NCBI RefSeq assembly: GCF_014192095.1
Contig: NZ_JACHXN010000014.1
Coordinates: 1-64,000 of the forward strand
Reading direction: 5' to 3'
Origin: Phyllobacterium trifolii
Lineage (GTDB): Bacteria > Pseudomonadota > Alphaproteobacteria > Rhizobiales > Rhizobiaceae
DNA length: 64,000 nt
Part shown: piece by piece, positions 20,255 to 30,709 of the stretch
Numbering within the stretch: position 1 is the first letter of the stretch
How the letters are laid out: each line of letters starts with the position of its first letter
Notes under the pieces: model-generated
The model's database searches: none
What the model was told of the DNA's origin: nothing
The model's input: only the letters and a program-made list of their open reading frames with translations
Made by a program: the position numbers and the translations under genes

Positions 20255-21914
20255 TTGCAACCTCGCTATAGAGCGCATCCTTGAACGGTGCTGCGCCCAC
20301 GCGCCGGTAGGTGGCAAGGAAGGTCTCTTCCTTGTCGGTTCTGATTTCGAGATAACGATCGACGATCGTCTCGATTGCATCGACGATTTCTTCCGAGGAA
20401 AAGCCGCGGCCGGTGATGTCACCGATCGTGCAAATCTCGTCACCCGATCCACCGAGAGAGATCTGATAGAGCTCTTCACCCTTCTTCTCGACGCCGAGGA
20501 TGCCGATGTGGCCGACATGGTGGTGGCCGCAGGCGTTGATGCACCCGGAAATCTTCAGCTTGAGTTCGCCGATATCTGCCTGACGCTCTGGATCGCCGAA
20601 GCGTTCGGAAATGCGCTGCGCAACGGGGATCGAACGCGCTGTCGCCAGAGCACAATAGTCGAGACCGGGGCAGGAGATAATATCGGTGATCAAGCCGGCA
20701 TTGGCCGTTGCCAAACCATCCGTCAAAAGTAGATCGTAAACAATGCGCAGATCGGCGATGGCCACGTGCGGCAGAACGAGGTTCTGCTCATGGCTAACGC
20801 GAATCTCGTCATAGGAGAATTTCTCGGCGATATCAGCAACCAGATCCATCTGTGCGTCGGTGGCATCGCCCGGAATACCGCCGATTGGCTTCAGCGAAAT
20901 GGTCACGACGCCGTAGTCGGGATTCTTGTGCGGCGTTACGTTCTGGTCGACCCAGGCGGAGAATGCATGATCGGCCTTGCGCGCGGCCGCGAGCCCAGAC
21001 CAGCCTTCGGGACGCTGGACCAGATTTGGCGGCGCGAAGTAGGTATCGATGGCATCGACGTCCTGCTGTGGCAGTTTGAGATCGGTCTCCTTGATCGCCT
21101 GCCATTCGGCCTCGATCTGGCGGGTGATTTCTTCGGTACCGGTCTCATGCACGAGGATCTTGATACGCGCCTTGTACTTGTTATCCCTGCGTCCATTAAG
21201 ATTGTAAACACGCACGATGGCTGTCGTGTAGGTCAGCAAATCCTCGACGGGCAGAAAATCGCGGATTTTCTTGGCGACCATCGGCGTGCGGCCCTGGCCA
21301 CCGCCGACATAGACAGCAAAGCCGAGTTCACCGGCTTCGTTCTTCTTCAGATGCAGACCGATGTCATGAACCTGGATCGCGGCACGATCGCGGTCAGCGC
21401 CTGTCACGGCGATCTTGAACTTCCGCGGCAGATAGGAGAATTCCGGATGCATCGAGGACCACTGGCGAAGGATCTCGGCATAAGGGCGTGGATCCCCGAC
21501 CTCATCCGCAGCGGCACCGGCAAAATGATCGGCGGTCACGTTACGAATGCAATTGCCCGAGGTCTGCAGCGCGTGCATTTCCACCGAGGCGAGTTCGTCG
21601 AGAACTGCAGGAATATCCTTGAGCGCAGGCCAATTGTACTGGATGTTCTGGCGCGTGGTGAAGTGGCCATAGCCGCGATCGTAGCGGCGGGCGATATGAG
21701 CGAGCTTGTGCATCTGGCGGCTGGACAGCGTGCCGTAAGGCACCGCAACACGAAGCATATAAGCGTGCAACTGCAGATAGACGCCATTCATCAGCCGCAG
21801 CGGCCGGAACTGCTCTTCAGTCAGTTCGCCAGCGAGACGGCGCTCCACCTGATCTTTGAACTGTTCAACGCGAGCAGAGACGAACGCGTGATCAAACTCA
21901 TCATAACGATACAT
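20244..21914 (-). CDS. cysI: Sulfite reductase hemoprotein (siroheme, 4Fe-4S)
   Basis: Six-electron reduction of sulfite to sulfide. 556 residues, close to E. coli CysI (570). Two half-repeats of the nitrite/sulfite reductase fold are present. The cluster and siroheme ligands appear as SCPGLDYCALA and GCINACGHHHVGHIG, and the substrate-binding Arg region as HFTTRQNIQYNW. No cysJ flavoprotein subunit is in the operon; a ferredoxin and an FNR-type reductase are there instead. Confidence 0.95.
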   Translation of the reverse strand: MYRYDEFDHAFVSARVEQFKDQVERRLAGELTEEQFRPLRLMNGVYLQLHAYMLRVAVPYGTLSSRQMHKLAHIARRYDRGYGHFTTRQNIQYNWPALKDIPAVLDELASVEMHALQTSGNCIRNVTADHFAGAAADEVGDPRPYAEILRQWSSMHPEFSYLPRKFKIAVTGADRDRAAIQVHDIGLHLKKNEAGELGFAVYVGGGQGRTPMVAKKIRDFLPVEDLLTYTTAIVRVYNLNGRRDNKYKARIKILVHETGTEEITRQIEAEWQAIKETDLKLPQQDVDAIDTYFAPPNLVQRPEGWSGLAAARKADHAFSAWVDQNVTPHKNPDYGVVTISLKPIGGIPGDATDAQMDLVADIAEKFSYDEIRVSHEQNLVLPHVAIADLRIVYDLLLTDGLATANAGLITDIISCPGLDYCALATARSIPVAQRISERFGDPERQADIGELKLKISGCINACGHHHVGHIGILGVEKKGEELYQISLGGSGDEICTIGDITGRGFSSEEIVDAIETIVDRYLEIRTDKEETFLATYRRVGAAPFKDALYSEVANAA

Positions 21915-21937
21915 ACTGCGGTCTTTCGATTTTCAGG

Positions 21938-22246
21938 TCAGGCAGCTTTGGGCTTTTCAGCCTGTTTGCCGAGGTCAAGACGAATGGTGGGTCCGAGCTG
22001 ACGGATGCGCTCGCGCAGACGGACTGGATAAAGATCTGTACCGCGTTCTTCGACGTCGATGACATTCACGTCGATGACAAGGTTGGACTTGATCGCGGAC
22101 TTGCCAGCTTCCTCGAGCGCATTGACCGCCTCCGCGTGTCGCGCGATCAGCGCTCCATCGATATGTTCCAGCCACTCGCCATTGGCGCCGAGCCACACAA
22201 CTTCGCCATCGGTCAGGCGGTTTGCAGTCAACACTTTAACGCTCAT
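21938..22246 (-). CDS. DUF2849 family protein
   Basis: 102 residues, DUF2849, found between cysG and cysI in many alphaproteobacteria and of unknown role. The ATG at 22246 (MSVKVLTANR) has AAGGA eight bases upstream; an ATG three codons earlier abuts AAGG with no spacing, so the inner start is favoured. Sandwiched between cysG and cysI with short gaps, so it is presumably an accessory to sulfite reduction. Confidence 0.85.
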   Translation of the reverse strand: MSVKVLTANRLTDGEVVWLGANGEWLEHIDGALIARHAEAVNALEEAGKSAIKSNLVIDVNVIDVEERGTDLYPVRLRERIRQLGPTIRLDLGKQAEKPKAA

Positions 22247-22264
22247 GATCTTCATCCTTCGCAG

Positions 22265-23716
22265 TTACGCAACATTGGGTTCAAGGTGGTGCTGCTCCAC
22301 GGAATTCTTTGCATTGGCGGAAAGAGGTTCGGCCTTGTCGATGGCAGAGCCTGCAACCGCATCGCCGATAATCACCATAACCGGGCCGTCAAGATCGTCG
22401 CGCTGTTCCAGCGCGGGCAAATCATTGAGCGTGCCATGGAACATGCGCCTGTCTGCACGGCCGGCATTTTCGATTACGGCAACGCCGGTATCCGCGTGCA
22501 GTCCCGCCTGCATCAGCCGCCCGGCGACAGAAGCAGCAACGCTACGGCCCATATAGACGGCGATGGTTGCGCCGGAAATAGCGAGGCGCGCCCAGTCGGG
22601 CAGCACTTCGCCCGCCATATCGTGACCCGTGGTGAAGACGAGGGAGGATGCGACACCACGCAGGGTCAGAGGCAGCTGCATATCCGCTGCAGCGGCAAAG
22701 GCCGAGGTGATGCCGGGTACGATTTCGAAGGCAATGCCGGCGTCGCGCAAGGCGGCCATTTCTTCACCTGCACGGCCGTAGATCAAAGGATCACCTGACT
22801 TCAGGCGAACGACACGCTTGCCTTCACGTCCAAGTGCGACAAGCAGATCATTGATCTCGCTCTGGCTCTTGGTGTGGCAGCCCTTGCGCTTGCCCACGGA
22901 GAGCCGGGTTGCATCGCGGCGGCCCATGGCAACCACAGCTTCGGGCACCAGCGCATCATAGACGATGACGTCGGCCTCCATGAGGACGCGGTGTGCGCGC
23001 AATGTCAGAAGATCCTCGGCGCCGGGCCCCGCGCCGACCAGCCAGACGTAGCCCTTCGGGGCCGCCTGGTCATCGAGGAGACCTGCTGCTGCCTGGTGGG
23101 CGCCAGTCAAGTCATTGTTGTAAATCTTGCCGGCGACATCGCCCGAAAAGAACGAGCGCCAGAACAGGCGGCGCGGCAGACCTTTTTTGACTAGCTTCTC
23201 CACCACAGGGCGATAGGCATTGGCAAGACGCGCAAGATCGCCGAGCCGCGGTGAGAAAGCGGCATCGATGCGGGCACGGATCATCTGCGTCAGCACAGGG
23301 CCGGTGCCTTCCGAACCGATGGCAATGGCTAGCGGCGCGCGATTGACGATGGCGGGCGTGTAGAAATCGCAAAGGTCGGGGCGGTCAACGACGTTGACTG
23401 GAATGTGCTGGCGGCGCGCTTCATCAGCGATCTCCGCATCCTGGTCTTCATCGCCAGTGGCGACGAAGACCAGCTTTGCGCCGGTCAGTTGCTTGGGAGC
23501 AAATTTTTCTGCGACGTGTTCGTGGCTGCCGTCACGCAGGAAAGCGGCAAGTTCAGGCTCAGGCTCCGCTGCGATTATCCGAACGGTAGCGTTGGTCTGG
23601 CCTAAAAGCCGCGCCTTGTTCAAGGCTTCCTCGCCATTACCAATCACAACAAGCACTTCATTCCGCACGCGGAAGAAGGCAGGAAAGACCGAAAGCTGGC
23701 TGGAATGCATGGACAT
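22265..23716 (-). CDS. cysG: Siroheme synthase (dehydrogenase/ferrochelatase plus uroporphyrinogen methyltransferase)
   Basis: Makes siroheme for the neighbouring CysI. 483 residues. The N-terminal third (residues 1-210) is the precorrin-2 dehydrogenase/ferrochelatase with FFRVRNEVLVVIGNGEEALNKA, where a Gly-rich NAD site sits. The C-terminal two-thirds is the S-adenosylmethionine uroporphyrinogen III methyltransferase, with VWLVGAGPGAEDLLTLRA, YDALV and VVRLKSGDPLIYGR. The first ATG of two close options is used. First gene of the sulfur operon. Confidence 0.95.
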   Translation of the reverse strand: MSMHSSQLSVFPAFFRVRNEVLVVIGNGEEALNKARLLGQTNATVRIIAAEPEPELAAFLRDGSHEHVAEKFAPKQLTGAKLVFVATGDEDQDAEIADEARRQHIPVNVVDRPDLCDFYTPAIVNRAPLAIAIGSEGTGPVLTQMIRARIDAAFSPRLGDLARLANAYRPVVEKLVKKGLPRRLFWRSFFSGDVAGKIYNNDLTGAHQAAAGLLDDQAAPKGYVWLVGAGPGAEDLLTLRAHRVLMEADVIVYDALVPEAVVAMGRRDATRLSVGKRKGCHTKSQSEINDLLVALGREGKRVVRLKSGDPLIYGRAGEEMAALRDAGIAFEIVPGITSAFAAAADMQLPLTLRGVASSLVFTTGHDMAGEVLPDWARLAISGATIAVYMGRSVAASVAGRLMQAGLHADTGVAVIENAGRADRRMFHGTLNDLPALEQRDDLDGPVMVIIGDAVAGSAIDKAEPLSANAKNSVEQHHLEPNVA

Positions 23717-24063
23717 AAACAGGGGTATCCCGATGGTTCCGAGGATTATCCCTGATCCGCCTTCGTTTTATAAGGAACAGAAGTGCGCCAATTGTCGCGG
23801 GTGAGCATGGAATTTCTGAAAATGCCGGAACAAGCGGATTCGCATTCTATGCGCTCAAAGGGACACACGCCCGGCCATCGCCTCCTGAAGGCAAAGCACG
23901 ACATGCTTGATCGTCCGTATCCGCGAGGCATCGATACACGACTAGATTTATCGTGTTAGCGAGCAAATGCAAGTAATTTTTTTTCTTGCTACGAATGTCG
24001 GATCGCGGAACTCCGGTTCGTCCTTTATAGGAACGCCATTGAACGAAGAGGAGATAATTTTCC
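23717..24063. other. Intergenic region before the sulfur operon and a VOC gene
   Basis: Divergent promoter region. No gene convinces me. A 50-codon rightward ORF at 23807-23959 has an ATG and ordinary codons but only a weak upstream site and no recognisable product. A long T-run (nine T) near 23978 stands out in an otherwise GC-rich area. Confidence 0.45.
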
Positions 24064-24459
24064 ATGCGCATGATTTTCGTGAACCTGCCAGTCAAGAACA
24101 TTGAGGCTACACGGGCCTTTTTTGCCGCTTTGGGATTCAGTTTCAATCCCGATTTTTCTGACGACAAGACCGCCTGCATGGTGATCGAGGAAAACATCTT
24201 TGCGATGCTTATGGAGGAGGATCGGTTTCGGGATTTCATCAACAACGATATCAGCGATGCCACCAAGGCGCAGGAGGTACTGATCGCGCTTTCTGCCGGG
24301 AGTCGTGCGGAAGTGGACGACATGCTGGCCAAGGCGCTTAGCGCAGGCGGCAATGCGTGGAAGCCAATTCAGGATCTTGGTTTCATGTATGGATGCAGCT
24401 TCCAGGACATCGACGGTCATGTCTGGGAAGTCGCGTACATGGACATGTCCGCACAGTAG
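24064..24459 (+). CDS. VOC (glyoxalase-fold) family protein
   Basis: 131 residues with two beta-alpha-beta-beta-beta modules. The N terminus MIFVNLPVKNIEATRAFFAALG and the C-terminal QDIDGHVWEVAYMD are typical of glyoxalase/bleomycin resistance fold proteins; the Glu in WEVAYMD is a metal-ligand position in related enzymes. GAGGAG lies 12 bases before the ATG. Substrate unknown. Confidence 0.85.
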   Translation: MRMIFVNLPVKNIEATRAFFAALGFSFNPDFSDDKTACMVIEENIFAMLMEEDRFRDFINNDISDATKAQEVLIALSAGSRAEVDDMLAKALSAGGNAWKPIQDLGFMYGCSFQDIDGHVWEVAYMDMSAQ

Positions 24460-24472
24460 AAAACTCTACATC

Positions 24473-24506
24473 CAACTGGCTGTCCTCATGCGAGGGCGGC
24501 CAGTTG
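24473..24506. terminator. Bidirectional hairpin between VOC and ICMT genes
   Basis: CAACTGGC and GCCAGTTG form an 8-bp stem, with an inner CCTC/GAGG stem around ATGC, followed by CATTTTACC on the + strand. It lies between two converging genes. Confidence 0.7.
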
Positions 24507-24510
24507 CATT

Positions 24511-25209
24511 TTACCAGATACCGGGGATGAGGTGCGACTTTACCTTTCGACAATAGGCGTCATACCCCGAGAGATTGGTTTTCAGATAGCGCTCCTCATC
24601 GAGCAGCCGTATGGCGATGACCACGCTCAAGGCGATTGCAACGGGAAGTGCCCATAGCGAGCCGAGCGCCAAAGGCGTTGCCAGAAAAAGCACCACTGCG
24701 CCCGAGTACATGGGATGACGCACCAAGGCGTATGGGCCGCTGGAGATAACGTTCTGGCCGGATTTCACCTCGATGATGCTCGACGCGTGTCCATTCTCAC
24801 GTAAGGCCAGAAACATGATCCAGAATCCGACGACAACAAGGATGTTAGCCAAGACGACGAGCCAAACCGGCAAGGGCAGTCCGGTGAAATGCCGCTCTAT
24901 GCCCGGTACGATGTACATCAGGAGGCCGACCACGCTGGCCGCGCCCTGAATCCATTTCTGCGAGGTTTCGCGCTCGGCGCCCGCACCGGCTTTCTGCCGG
25001 CTGGCAACAAGCGCCGGATCGTGCTTGAGAAAATAGAATGTCAGCCAGAACATGCAAAGCGTGAAGACAACCAGATAAAGCCACCCCTGCCAGAAGCGGA
25101 ATGTCCATGCGGGAACATGCACCAGGAGCACCAATACCACCAAGGCCTTGATGCATCCCCCGATTGCCGTTCTGCGTAGCTTATCAAGGTCAAGTTGTTG
25201 CGCCGTCAC
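24511..25209 (-). CDS. Isoprenylcysteine carboxyl methyltransferase-like membrane protein
   Basis: 232 residues with about five hydrophobic helices. The C-terminal half carries GPYALVRHPMYSG and LLDEERYLKTNLSGYDAYCRKV, the ICMT/PEMT signature that binds S-adenosylmethionine. In bacteria these proteins methylate lipids or unknown targets. The start is a GTG at 25209, decided by a perfect GGAGG six bases upstream; the longer ORF is a low-complexity extension. Last gene of the leftward rph-to-ICMT run. Confidence 0.8.
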   Translation of the reverse strand: MTAQQLDLDKLRRTAIGGCIKALVVLVLLVHVPAWTFRFWQGWLYLVVFTLCMFWLTFYFLKHDPALVASRQKAGAGAERETSQKWIQGAASVVGLLMYIVPGIERHFTGLPLPVWLVVLANILVVVGFWIMFLALRENGHASSIIEVKSGQNVISSGPYALVRHPMYSGAVVLFLATPLALGSLWALPVAIALSVVIAIRLLDEERYLKTNLSGYDAYCRKVKSHLIPGIW

Positions 25210-25220
25210 GCTATTCCTCC

Positions 25221-25586
25221 TCAGCTCGTGAACACCGCGGGCACGTGCACAGGCCAGCGCCATGGCAGGATAGCAACAAGATCGAAGCGAAGGGAGAGGC
25301 GGGAATGGTCTGGTTGGCGGGCAAGCCACAGGTCAGCGGCGGCTTCGATACGGCGCATGGTCAGAACGTTGACCGAATCCATCGCCTGCTCGAGTGTTGT
25401 CCGAGCCTTGACCTCGACGATGAGCACGACATCTTTGCGCCGCGCGATCAGGTCGATCTCTCCGAGTTTCGTGCGATAACGGCGGCCGATGATGCGATAA
25501 CCTTTCAGCATCAGGGCAAGAGCAGCAAGGCGTTCGGCGGAGTGACCGCGACGGTAGGCCTTGTGGCGCTTGCCAAGCTCTGTCAT
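25221..25586 (-). CDS. yraN: UPF0102 (YraN) family nuclease-fold protein
   Basis: 121 residues. The restriction-nuclease-like motif [30 protein letters not shown] matches UPF0102 (Asp, Glu and Lys of the PD-(D/E)xK core). The function is unproven. Start at 25586 overlaps the rsmI stop by four bases. Neighbour of rsmI, as in many proteobacteria. Confidence 0.88.
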   Translation of the reverse strand: MTELGKRHKAYRRGHSAERLAALALMLKGYRIIGRRYRTKLGEIDLIARRKDVVLIVEVKARTTLEQAMDSVNVLTMRRIEAAADLWLARQPDHSRLSLRFDLVAILPWRWPVHVPAVFTS

Positions 25587-26482
25587 TTCATCGCCAAGAG
25601 CCGTTGATACAGCTCGCCTTTGGGTCGTCCGGTCATGCGCGAGGCCTCGCCAGCGGCCTTGGCGGGCGACATTTCAAGGCTGAGTGCACGCAGCAGCGTA
25701 TCGATGTCATCATCGGTTCGTGGCACGTGCTCATCCTCCGGAGGAGAAGCGATGACCAGCACTACCTCGCCCCTTATGCGATCTTCGCCGTCGAATTCCG
25801 CAGCCAGCTCCCTGAGTGGCAGGGTGACGATTGTCTCATAGGTCTTGGTCAGTTCGCGGCACAGCGATGCCTGGCGTTCCGGCCCGAATACTTCGACCAT
25901 ATCCGCTAGTGTCGTTGCTGCCCGGTTAGGCGATTCAAAGAACACCAATGTGGCATCGAGCGACTTCAATTGTTCAAGCTTGGCGCGCCGCTGGCCCTGT
26001 TTCGATGAAAGAAAGCCGGCAAAATAAAATGCATCCTTGAACAGGCCAGAGGCCGTGAGCGCAGCGAGAACCGACGATGCACCGGGGATCGGTACGACGC
26101 GAACGCCTGCCGCCTTGGCTTCAGGCACCAGACGTCCGCCCGGATCGGATACCAGCGGAGTGCCCGCATCGGAAATCAATGCCACGCTTTTGCCCGCGAG
26201 CAGCGCTGCGATCAGCTTCGGTCCTGCCATATCCGCATTGTGTTCGTGATAGGCATAGGGACGCCGCGAAATGCCATATCTATCGAGTAAAACGCGGCTG
26301 ACGCGCGTGTCCTCGCAAGCGATGATATCCGCAGCGGCCAAGGTTTCGATCCCGCGAATGGTCATGTCGCCGAGATTGCCGATCGGTGTCGCCACGATAT
26401 AAAGCGCCGGCTCCAGCGGCCGGGCGCGGAACGACGCGCTGCCAATCTGGTAGTCCCGCTCCTTTGCTTCCCCTTCAGACAA
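25583..26482 (-). CDS. rsmI: 16S rRNA (cytidine1402-2'-O)-methyltransferase
   Basis: Methylates the ribose of C1402 in the decoding centre. 299 residues, a tetrapyrrole-methylase fold. [15 protein letters not shown] near the start, [31 protein letters not shown] and [13 protein letters not shown] are the RsmI signatures. It is linked to yraN on one side and hemW on the other. Confidence 0.95.
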   Translation of the reverse strand: MSEGEAKERDYQIGSASFRARPLEPALYIVATPIGNLGDMTIRGIETLAAADIIACEDTRVSRVLLDRYGISRRPYAYHEHNADMAGPKLIAALLAGKSVALISDAGTPLVSDPGGRLVPEAKAAGVRVVPIPGASSVLAALTASGLFKDAFYFAGFLSSKQGQRRAKLEQLKSLDATLVFFESPNRAATTLADMVEVFGPERQASLCRELTKTYETIVTLPLRELAAEFDGEDRIRGEVVLVIASPPEDEHVPRTDDDIDTLLRALSLEMSPAKAAGEASRMTGRPKGELYQRLLAMK

Positions 26483-26491
26483 GTCTCTTCC

Positions 26492-27655
26492 CTAAGCTGC
26501 GAGATCAGCGATGACCGCATTGAGCACGATTGCACCTTCAGGTGTCGTGCGGATGCGGCTGTTGCCGATATATTCGATAAGACCCTGTTCGGCCAAGGAA
26601 ATCACGCGGCTCTCCTTGACGCCGTGTCCGGTCAGACGCTCGTACCGGGAAAGGTCGATACCTTCGACGAGACGCAATCCCATGAGCAGGAATTCATCGC
26701 CCTCCTGCTCATGCGTCAGAAACTCTTCTTCGACGACCCCATGACCTGTGGTTTCTACCTTTTGCATCCAGGTTTCCGGATGACGCTCCGTGATCGTCAC
26801 GGCTCGCGTGCCGTTCTCAATGAAGCGCCCATGCGCCCCCGGCCCAATCCCGACATATTCGCCGTAGCGCCAATAGACGAGATTATGCTGCGACTCCGCG
26901 CCCGGCGCGGCATGATTGGAAATCTCGTAGGCGGGCAGGCCATGCCGTGCCGTGACCTCTTGCGTCTCCTGATAAAGCATTGCTGCATGATCACCATCGG
27001 GCGTCACCAGTTTGCCGGCTTTCCAGAGGTTATAGAACGGCGTCCCCTCTTCAATGGTCAATTGATAGAGCGACAGATGGTCTGCGGCATAGGAGATGGC
27101 CTTCGCCAGCTCGTCGCGCCATGCGGCAATCGTCTGGTCGGGCCGGGCGTAGATCAGGTCGAACGAGAGCCGGGGAAAAATCTCCCGCGCCAATTTGATC
27201 GCGGCAAGCGCCTCCTTGACATTGTGCATCCGGCCGAGGCGACGCAAATCGGCATCGTTGAGTGCCTGCACGCCAAGCGAAACGCGGTTCACACCAGCGG
27301 CGCGGTAACCCCGGAAACGGTCGGCTTCAACGCTCGTCGGGTTGGCTTCGAGCGTGATCTCGATATCATCCGGCACATGCCAATTGCGCGAAATCTCGTT
27401 GAGAACGGATGCCACAGTTTCCGGCTGCATCAGCGATGGCGTCCCGCCGCCGAGAAAAATACTTGAAACAGTGCGTTGGCCGGTACGGGTCCGCATCGTT
27501 GCCATTTCACGTGCGAAGGCTGCGGCAAAGCGCGGTTGATCAACAGTTTGGTGCCTGACATGCGAATTGAAGTCGCAGTACGGGCATTTGGCCATGCAGA
27601 ATGGCCAATGGACATAGACGCCGAATCCGGACTCGCCTCTGTCGGACCGGTTCAT
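26492..27655 (-). CDS. hemW: Heme chaperone / radical SAM protein HemW
   Basis: Radical SAM protein of the coproporphyrinogen oxidase-like family that acts as a heme chaperone. 387 residues. The cluster motif is [12 protein letters not shown], followed by [10 protein letters not shown] and [14 protein letters not shown]. The start at 27655 (MNRSDRGE) overlaps the rdgB stop by four bases (ATGA) and is chosen over five more codons upstream. Annotation as HemN in databases would be a common mistake. Confidence 0.92.
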   Translation of the reverse strand: MNRSDRGESGFGVYVHWPFCMAKCPYCDFNSHVRHQTVDQPRFAAAFAREMATMRTRTGQRTVSSIFLGGGTPSLMQPETVASVLNEISRNWHVPDDIEITLEANPTSVEADRFRGYRAAGVNRVSLGVQALNDADLRRLGRMHNVKEALAAIKLAREIFPRLSFDLIYARPDQTIAAWRDELAKAISYAADHLSLYQLTIEEGTPFYNLWKAGKLVTPDGDHAAMLYQETQEVTARHGLPAYEISNHAAPGAESQHNLVYWRYGEYVGIGPGAHGRFIENGTRAVTITERHPETWMQKVETTGHGVVEEEFLTHEQEGDEFLLMGLRLVEGIDLSRYERLTGHGVKESRVISLAEQGLIEYIGNSRIRTTPEGAIVLNAVIADLAA

Positions 27656-28299
27656 CCGGCGTCCAGACAATCTTTGGCAAAATGCTGGAAGGCGCGCGCG
27701 CGATGCGACAGCGCGTCCTTGTCGCCAGGCTTCCAGCCATGCTTTTGTTCTGCCGTCATTTCGCCGAACGTCACGTCGTGGCCTTCCGGCTTGAACACCG
27801 GGTCGAAGCCGAAACCGGCGGTACCGCGCGGCGGCCAGACAAGTTCACCTTCCACCTCGCCGCGATAATAATTGGCTTCGCCATCCGGCCACGCAAGGCA
27901 AATGACAGAAACGAAGCGGCCGCTACGATTTTCAGGCGCATTGGCACCAGCTTGCTGGAGTTCGGCTTCAACCTTTTGCATGCCATGGGAAAAGTCACGC
28001 TTGCCATCGGGCAATTCCGCCCAATTGGCCGTGTGGACACCCGGATTGCCGCCAAGCGCATCGACGCAGAGGCCGGAATCATCGGAAAGCGCCACAAGAC
28101 CGGTCGCCTTGGCAGCGGCGAAAGCCTTGATATAGGCGTTCTCTTCAAAGGTCGTGCCGGTTTCATCCGGCTCCGGCAGGCCCAGATCGCCGGCCGAGAC
28201 CACTTCGAAGCCGAACGGACCGAGCAGGTCGATCATTTCCTTGATCTTGCCCTGGTTGTGACTGGCGACAAGCAGCTTGCCCTTTTCGAGTGTCTTCAT
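27652..28299 (-). CDS. rdgB: dITP/XTP pyrophosphatase
   Basis: Removes noncanonical purine triphosphates (dITP, XTP) from the nucleotide pool. 215 residues. The N-terminal [14 protein letters not shown] and [13 protein letters not shown], which holds the catalytic Asp, are family signatures, as is [13 protein letters not shown]. The start at 28299 (MKTLEKGK) overlaps the VOC gene stop (ATGA); four codons more upstream are also open. Confidence 0.93.
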   Translation of the reverse strand: MKTLEKGKLLVASHNQGKIKEMIDLLGPFGFEVVSAGDLGLPEPDETGTTFEENAYIKAFAAAKATGLVALSDDSGLCVDALGGNPGVHTANWAELPDGKRDFSHGMQKVEAELQQAGANAPENRSGRFVSVICLAWPDGEANYYRGEVEGELVWPPRGTAGFGFDPVFKPEGHDVTFGEMTAEQKHGWKPGDKDALSHRARAFQHFAKDCLDAG

Positions 28300-28703
28300 T
28301 TCAAATTCCATAATTTCGGTTCAGCAAATTCGATCGAGTTACCCGACGGATCGCGGAAATACAGCGAATGCGCGCCATTCGGCCAGTCGAATTCACTTTC
28401 GATGGCAACGCCATGCGCTTCAAGATGGGATTTCCATTCGGTAATTTCATCCCGTGTCGCGCGAAAGCAGACATGACCCGGACCGGTGGCACCATGGGAG
28501 GGTATCGGCAAACCATCTTTTGGGCGTTCTTTGAGTTTTTCGGCATTAAACAGGATCAACACGCCCGGCCCGCAACGGAAGAACACGGATTCTTCGCCCG
28601 CACGCAGGATGCATTCAAGCCCGAGCACATCGCCGTAGAATCGTGCAGCCGTCTCGACATCGGTCACATAGAGCGCTGTTTCCAATATTCCCGAGGGCTG
28701 CAT
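28296..28703 (-). CDS. VOC family protein (glyoxalase fold)
   Basis: 135 residues. [21 protein letters not shown] at the start and [15 protein letters not shown] at the end are typical of glyoxalase/fosfomycin-resistance fold proteins. Metal ligands (His and Glu) can be seen in GPGHVCF and SIEFAEP. Sits between rph and rdgB on one strand with a short gap and a four-base overlap. Confidence 0.85.
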   Translation of the reverse strand: MQPSGILETALYVTDVETAARFYGDVLGLECILRAGEESVFFRCGPGVLILFNAEKLKERPKDGLPIPSHGATGPGHVCFRATRDEITEWKSHLEAHGVAIESEFDWPNGAHSLYFRDPSGNSIEFAEPKLWNLK

Positions 28704-28715
28704 GGTGAAACCCCG

Positions 28716-29432
28716 TTAGCTAACGGCCATTTTCTGCAAGGAGACCAAGCGGGTGATGCCGTTGCGGGCAAGGCCCATCAGCGACAGCAATTCCTCTTCG
28801 GAGAAGGGTTCGCCTTCGGCGGTTCCCTGTACTTCGACGATGCCACCCTTGCCGGTCATGACGAAATTGGCGTCGGTCTGCGCGGTCGAGTCCTCAAGAT
28901 AATCGAGATCGATTACAGGTGTGCCATTGGAAATGCCGCAGGAAATGGCCGCGACATGATCCTTCAGCACCTTTTCCACCTTGAGCATCTGGCGTGTTTC
29001 CATCCAGCGCAGGCATTCGTGCAACGCAACCCAGCCGCCGGTAATCGCTGCGGTACGGGTGCCCCCGTCAGCCTGAATGACATCGCAATCCACGGTGATC
29101 TGCACTTCGCCGAGCGTCTGCAGGTCAACGACCGCGCGCAGCGAACGGGCGATCAACCGCTGAATTTCCAGTGTGCGGCCGCCCTGCTTGCCCGAAGAAG
29201 CTTCACGGCGCATGCGGTCACCAGTCGAGCGCGGCAGCATGCCATATTCCGCCGTCACCCAGCCTTTGCCGGTGTTGCGCATCCAGCCTGGCACTTTTTC
29301 CTCGAGGCTAGCAGTGCACAAGACGTGCGTGTCGCCGAACTTGACCAGGCACGAGCCCTCGGCATGTTTGGAAACGCCACGCTCAAAGGAAATGGCGCGC
29401 ATTTCGTCGGGGGCTCGCTTGGAGTGACGCAT
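28716..29432 (-). CDS. rph: Ribonuclease PH
   Basis: Phosphorolytic 3' exonuclease trimming tRNA and rRNA precursors. 238 residues, normal length. Motifs: [33 protein letters not shown] and [19 protein letters not shown], which holds the catalytic and metal-binding residues. Start [12 protein letters not shown] is standard for the family. First gene of a leftward cluster and divergent from hrcA. Confidence 0.95.
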   Translation of the reverse strand: MRHSKRAPDEMRAISFERGVSKHAEGSCLVKFGDTHVLCTASLEEKVPGWMRNTGKGWVTAEYGMLPRSTGDRMRREASSGKQGGRTLEIQRLIARSLRAVVDLQTLGEVQITVDCDVIQADGGTRTAAITGGWVALHECLRWMETRQMLKVEKVLKDHVAAISCGISNGTPVIDLDYLEDSTAQTDANFVMTGKGGIVEVQGTAEGEPFSEEELLSLMGLARNGITRLVSLQKMAVS

Positions 29433-29507
29433 TGGTAGACCTCTTGTTGATGTGTTCTGGGCCTTTTAACCGTGATGGGGTGATGAAGCAAAGGCTTTGA
29501 TCAAAGG

Positions 29508-29537
29508 CTTTGATGATTGCGCAGAGAACGCTTATAT
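29508..29537 (+). promoter_or_regulatory. Putative hrcA promoter
   Basis: CTTTGA, a 17-base spacer and CTTATAT resemble the alphaproteobacterial RpoH consensus (about CTTGAA-N17-CYTATNT); offset by two bases, TTGATG-N17-TATATC also fits sigma-70. It lies 30 bases before hrcA and overlaps a CAAAGGCTTTGAT direct repeat. No CIRCE (TTAGCACTC-N9-GAGTGCTAA) is seen. Confidence 0.4.
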
Positions 29538-29567
29538 CAAGGTCTGACAAGCAAAAGCTGAGGCACG

Positions 29568-30635
29568 ATGAACAGGACCGTGGTTCCGGACACATTGCAA
29601 TCGCTCGACCAGCGATCGCGCGATATTTTCCGGCGCATTGTCGAGAGTTACCTCGGCGATGGCGAGCCGGTGGGTTCGCGTAATCTGTCGCGCATCCTGC
29701 CTGTGTCGTTGTCTCCGGCGACGATCCGCAATGTGATGAGCGATCTCGAGCATCTCGGCCTCGTCTATGCACCGCATATATCCGCCGGCCGCTTGCCGAC
29801 CCAGATCGGCCTGCGCTTCTTCGTTGATGCCTTCATGGAAGTTGGCGATCTTTCCAAGTCCGAACGCAATTCCATCGAGGCGCAGGTCAGGGCCGGAGAA
29901 ACGCAATCGGCTGAAAGCGTGCTGACGCAGGCGAGCCAGATCCTTTCGGGCATGTCGCGCGGGGCAGGACTAGTGCTCGCGGCCAAGGCGGAAGGTGCGC
30001 TCAAGCATATCGAGTTCGTCAGGCTTGAACCGACAAGGGCTCTCGCCGTGCTGGTCACGCAAAGCGGTGACGTCGAAAACCGCGTCATCGATCTGCCGGT
30101 TGGCGTGACGCCGTCGCAATTGATAGAAGCCTCGAATTTCCTCAATGCACACATTCAAGGCCGCACCATCACCGAGGCGCGGCAGGAAATCGCCCGGCTG
30201 AAGGAAGAAACCCAGCAGGCGCTTGACGCCCTCTCGCAACATCTGGTCGAACAGGGGCTCGCCATCTGGGGCGGCGATGGCGGTGGCCAGCCGGCACGGC
30301 TGATCGTGCGCGGGCGGGGTAACCTGCTTGAATCGGTGAGCGCCGAAGCAGATCTTGATCGTTTGCGGCACCTCTTCGATGATCTCGAAACCAAGGAGGG
30401 CACGCTGCAACTGCTTGATCTGGCGGAAGCCGGACCAGGGGTGCGCATCTTCATCGGCTCGGAGAACAAGCTGTTTTCGCTTTCCGGCTCATCGCTGGTT
30501 ATCGCGCCCTACCGCGATTCCGAACAGCGAATCATCGGAGCACTCGGTGTCATTGGCCCGACAAGACTGAATTATGCGCGTATCGTACCGATGGTAGACT
30601 ACACCGCCCAGCTCGTCTCGCGGCTCCTACGGTAG
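29568..30635 (+). CDS. hrcA: Heat-inducible transcription repressor HrcA
   Basis: Represses groESL and other chaperone genes by binding CIRCE elements. 355 residues. A winged-helix N-terminal domain (residues 8-95) includes [20 protein letters not shown] and the recognition region [16 protein letters not shown]. The C-terminal GAF-like domain ends with [17 protein letters not shown], the family tail. It precedes grpE, with 74 bases between. Confidence 0.95.
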   Translation: MNRTVVPDTLQSLDQRSRDIFRRIVESYLGDGEPVGSRNLSRILPVSLSPATIRNVMSDLEHLGLVYAPHISAGRLPTQIGLRFFVDAFMEVGDLSKSERNSIEAQVRAGETQSAESVLTQASQILSGMSRGAGLVLAAKAEGALKHIEFVRLEPTRALAVLVTQSGDVENRVIDLPVGVTPSQLIEASNFLNAHIQGRTITEARQEIARLKEETQQALDALSQHLVEQGLAIWGGDGGGQPARLIVRGRGNLLESVSAEADLDRLRHLFDDLETKEGTLQLLDLAEAGPGVRIFIGSENKLFSLSGSSLVIAPYRDSEQRIIGALGVIGPTRLNYARIVPMVDYTAQLVSRLLR

Positions 30636-30709
30636 TCATTTGCACTTGATTTTTATGGCCTAAACCTCGATATCCAGCGCAACTTACGAATAATGAATGG
30701 ACAGGATAC

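Noticed and set aside
23807-23959. 50-codon rightward ORF in the region before the sulfur operon
   Set aside because: Weak ribosome binding site, no recognisable product; its place in a divergent promoter region makes chance more likely.
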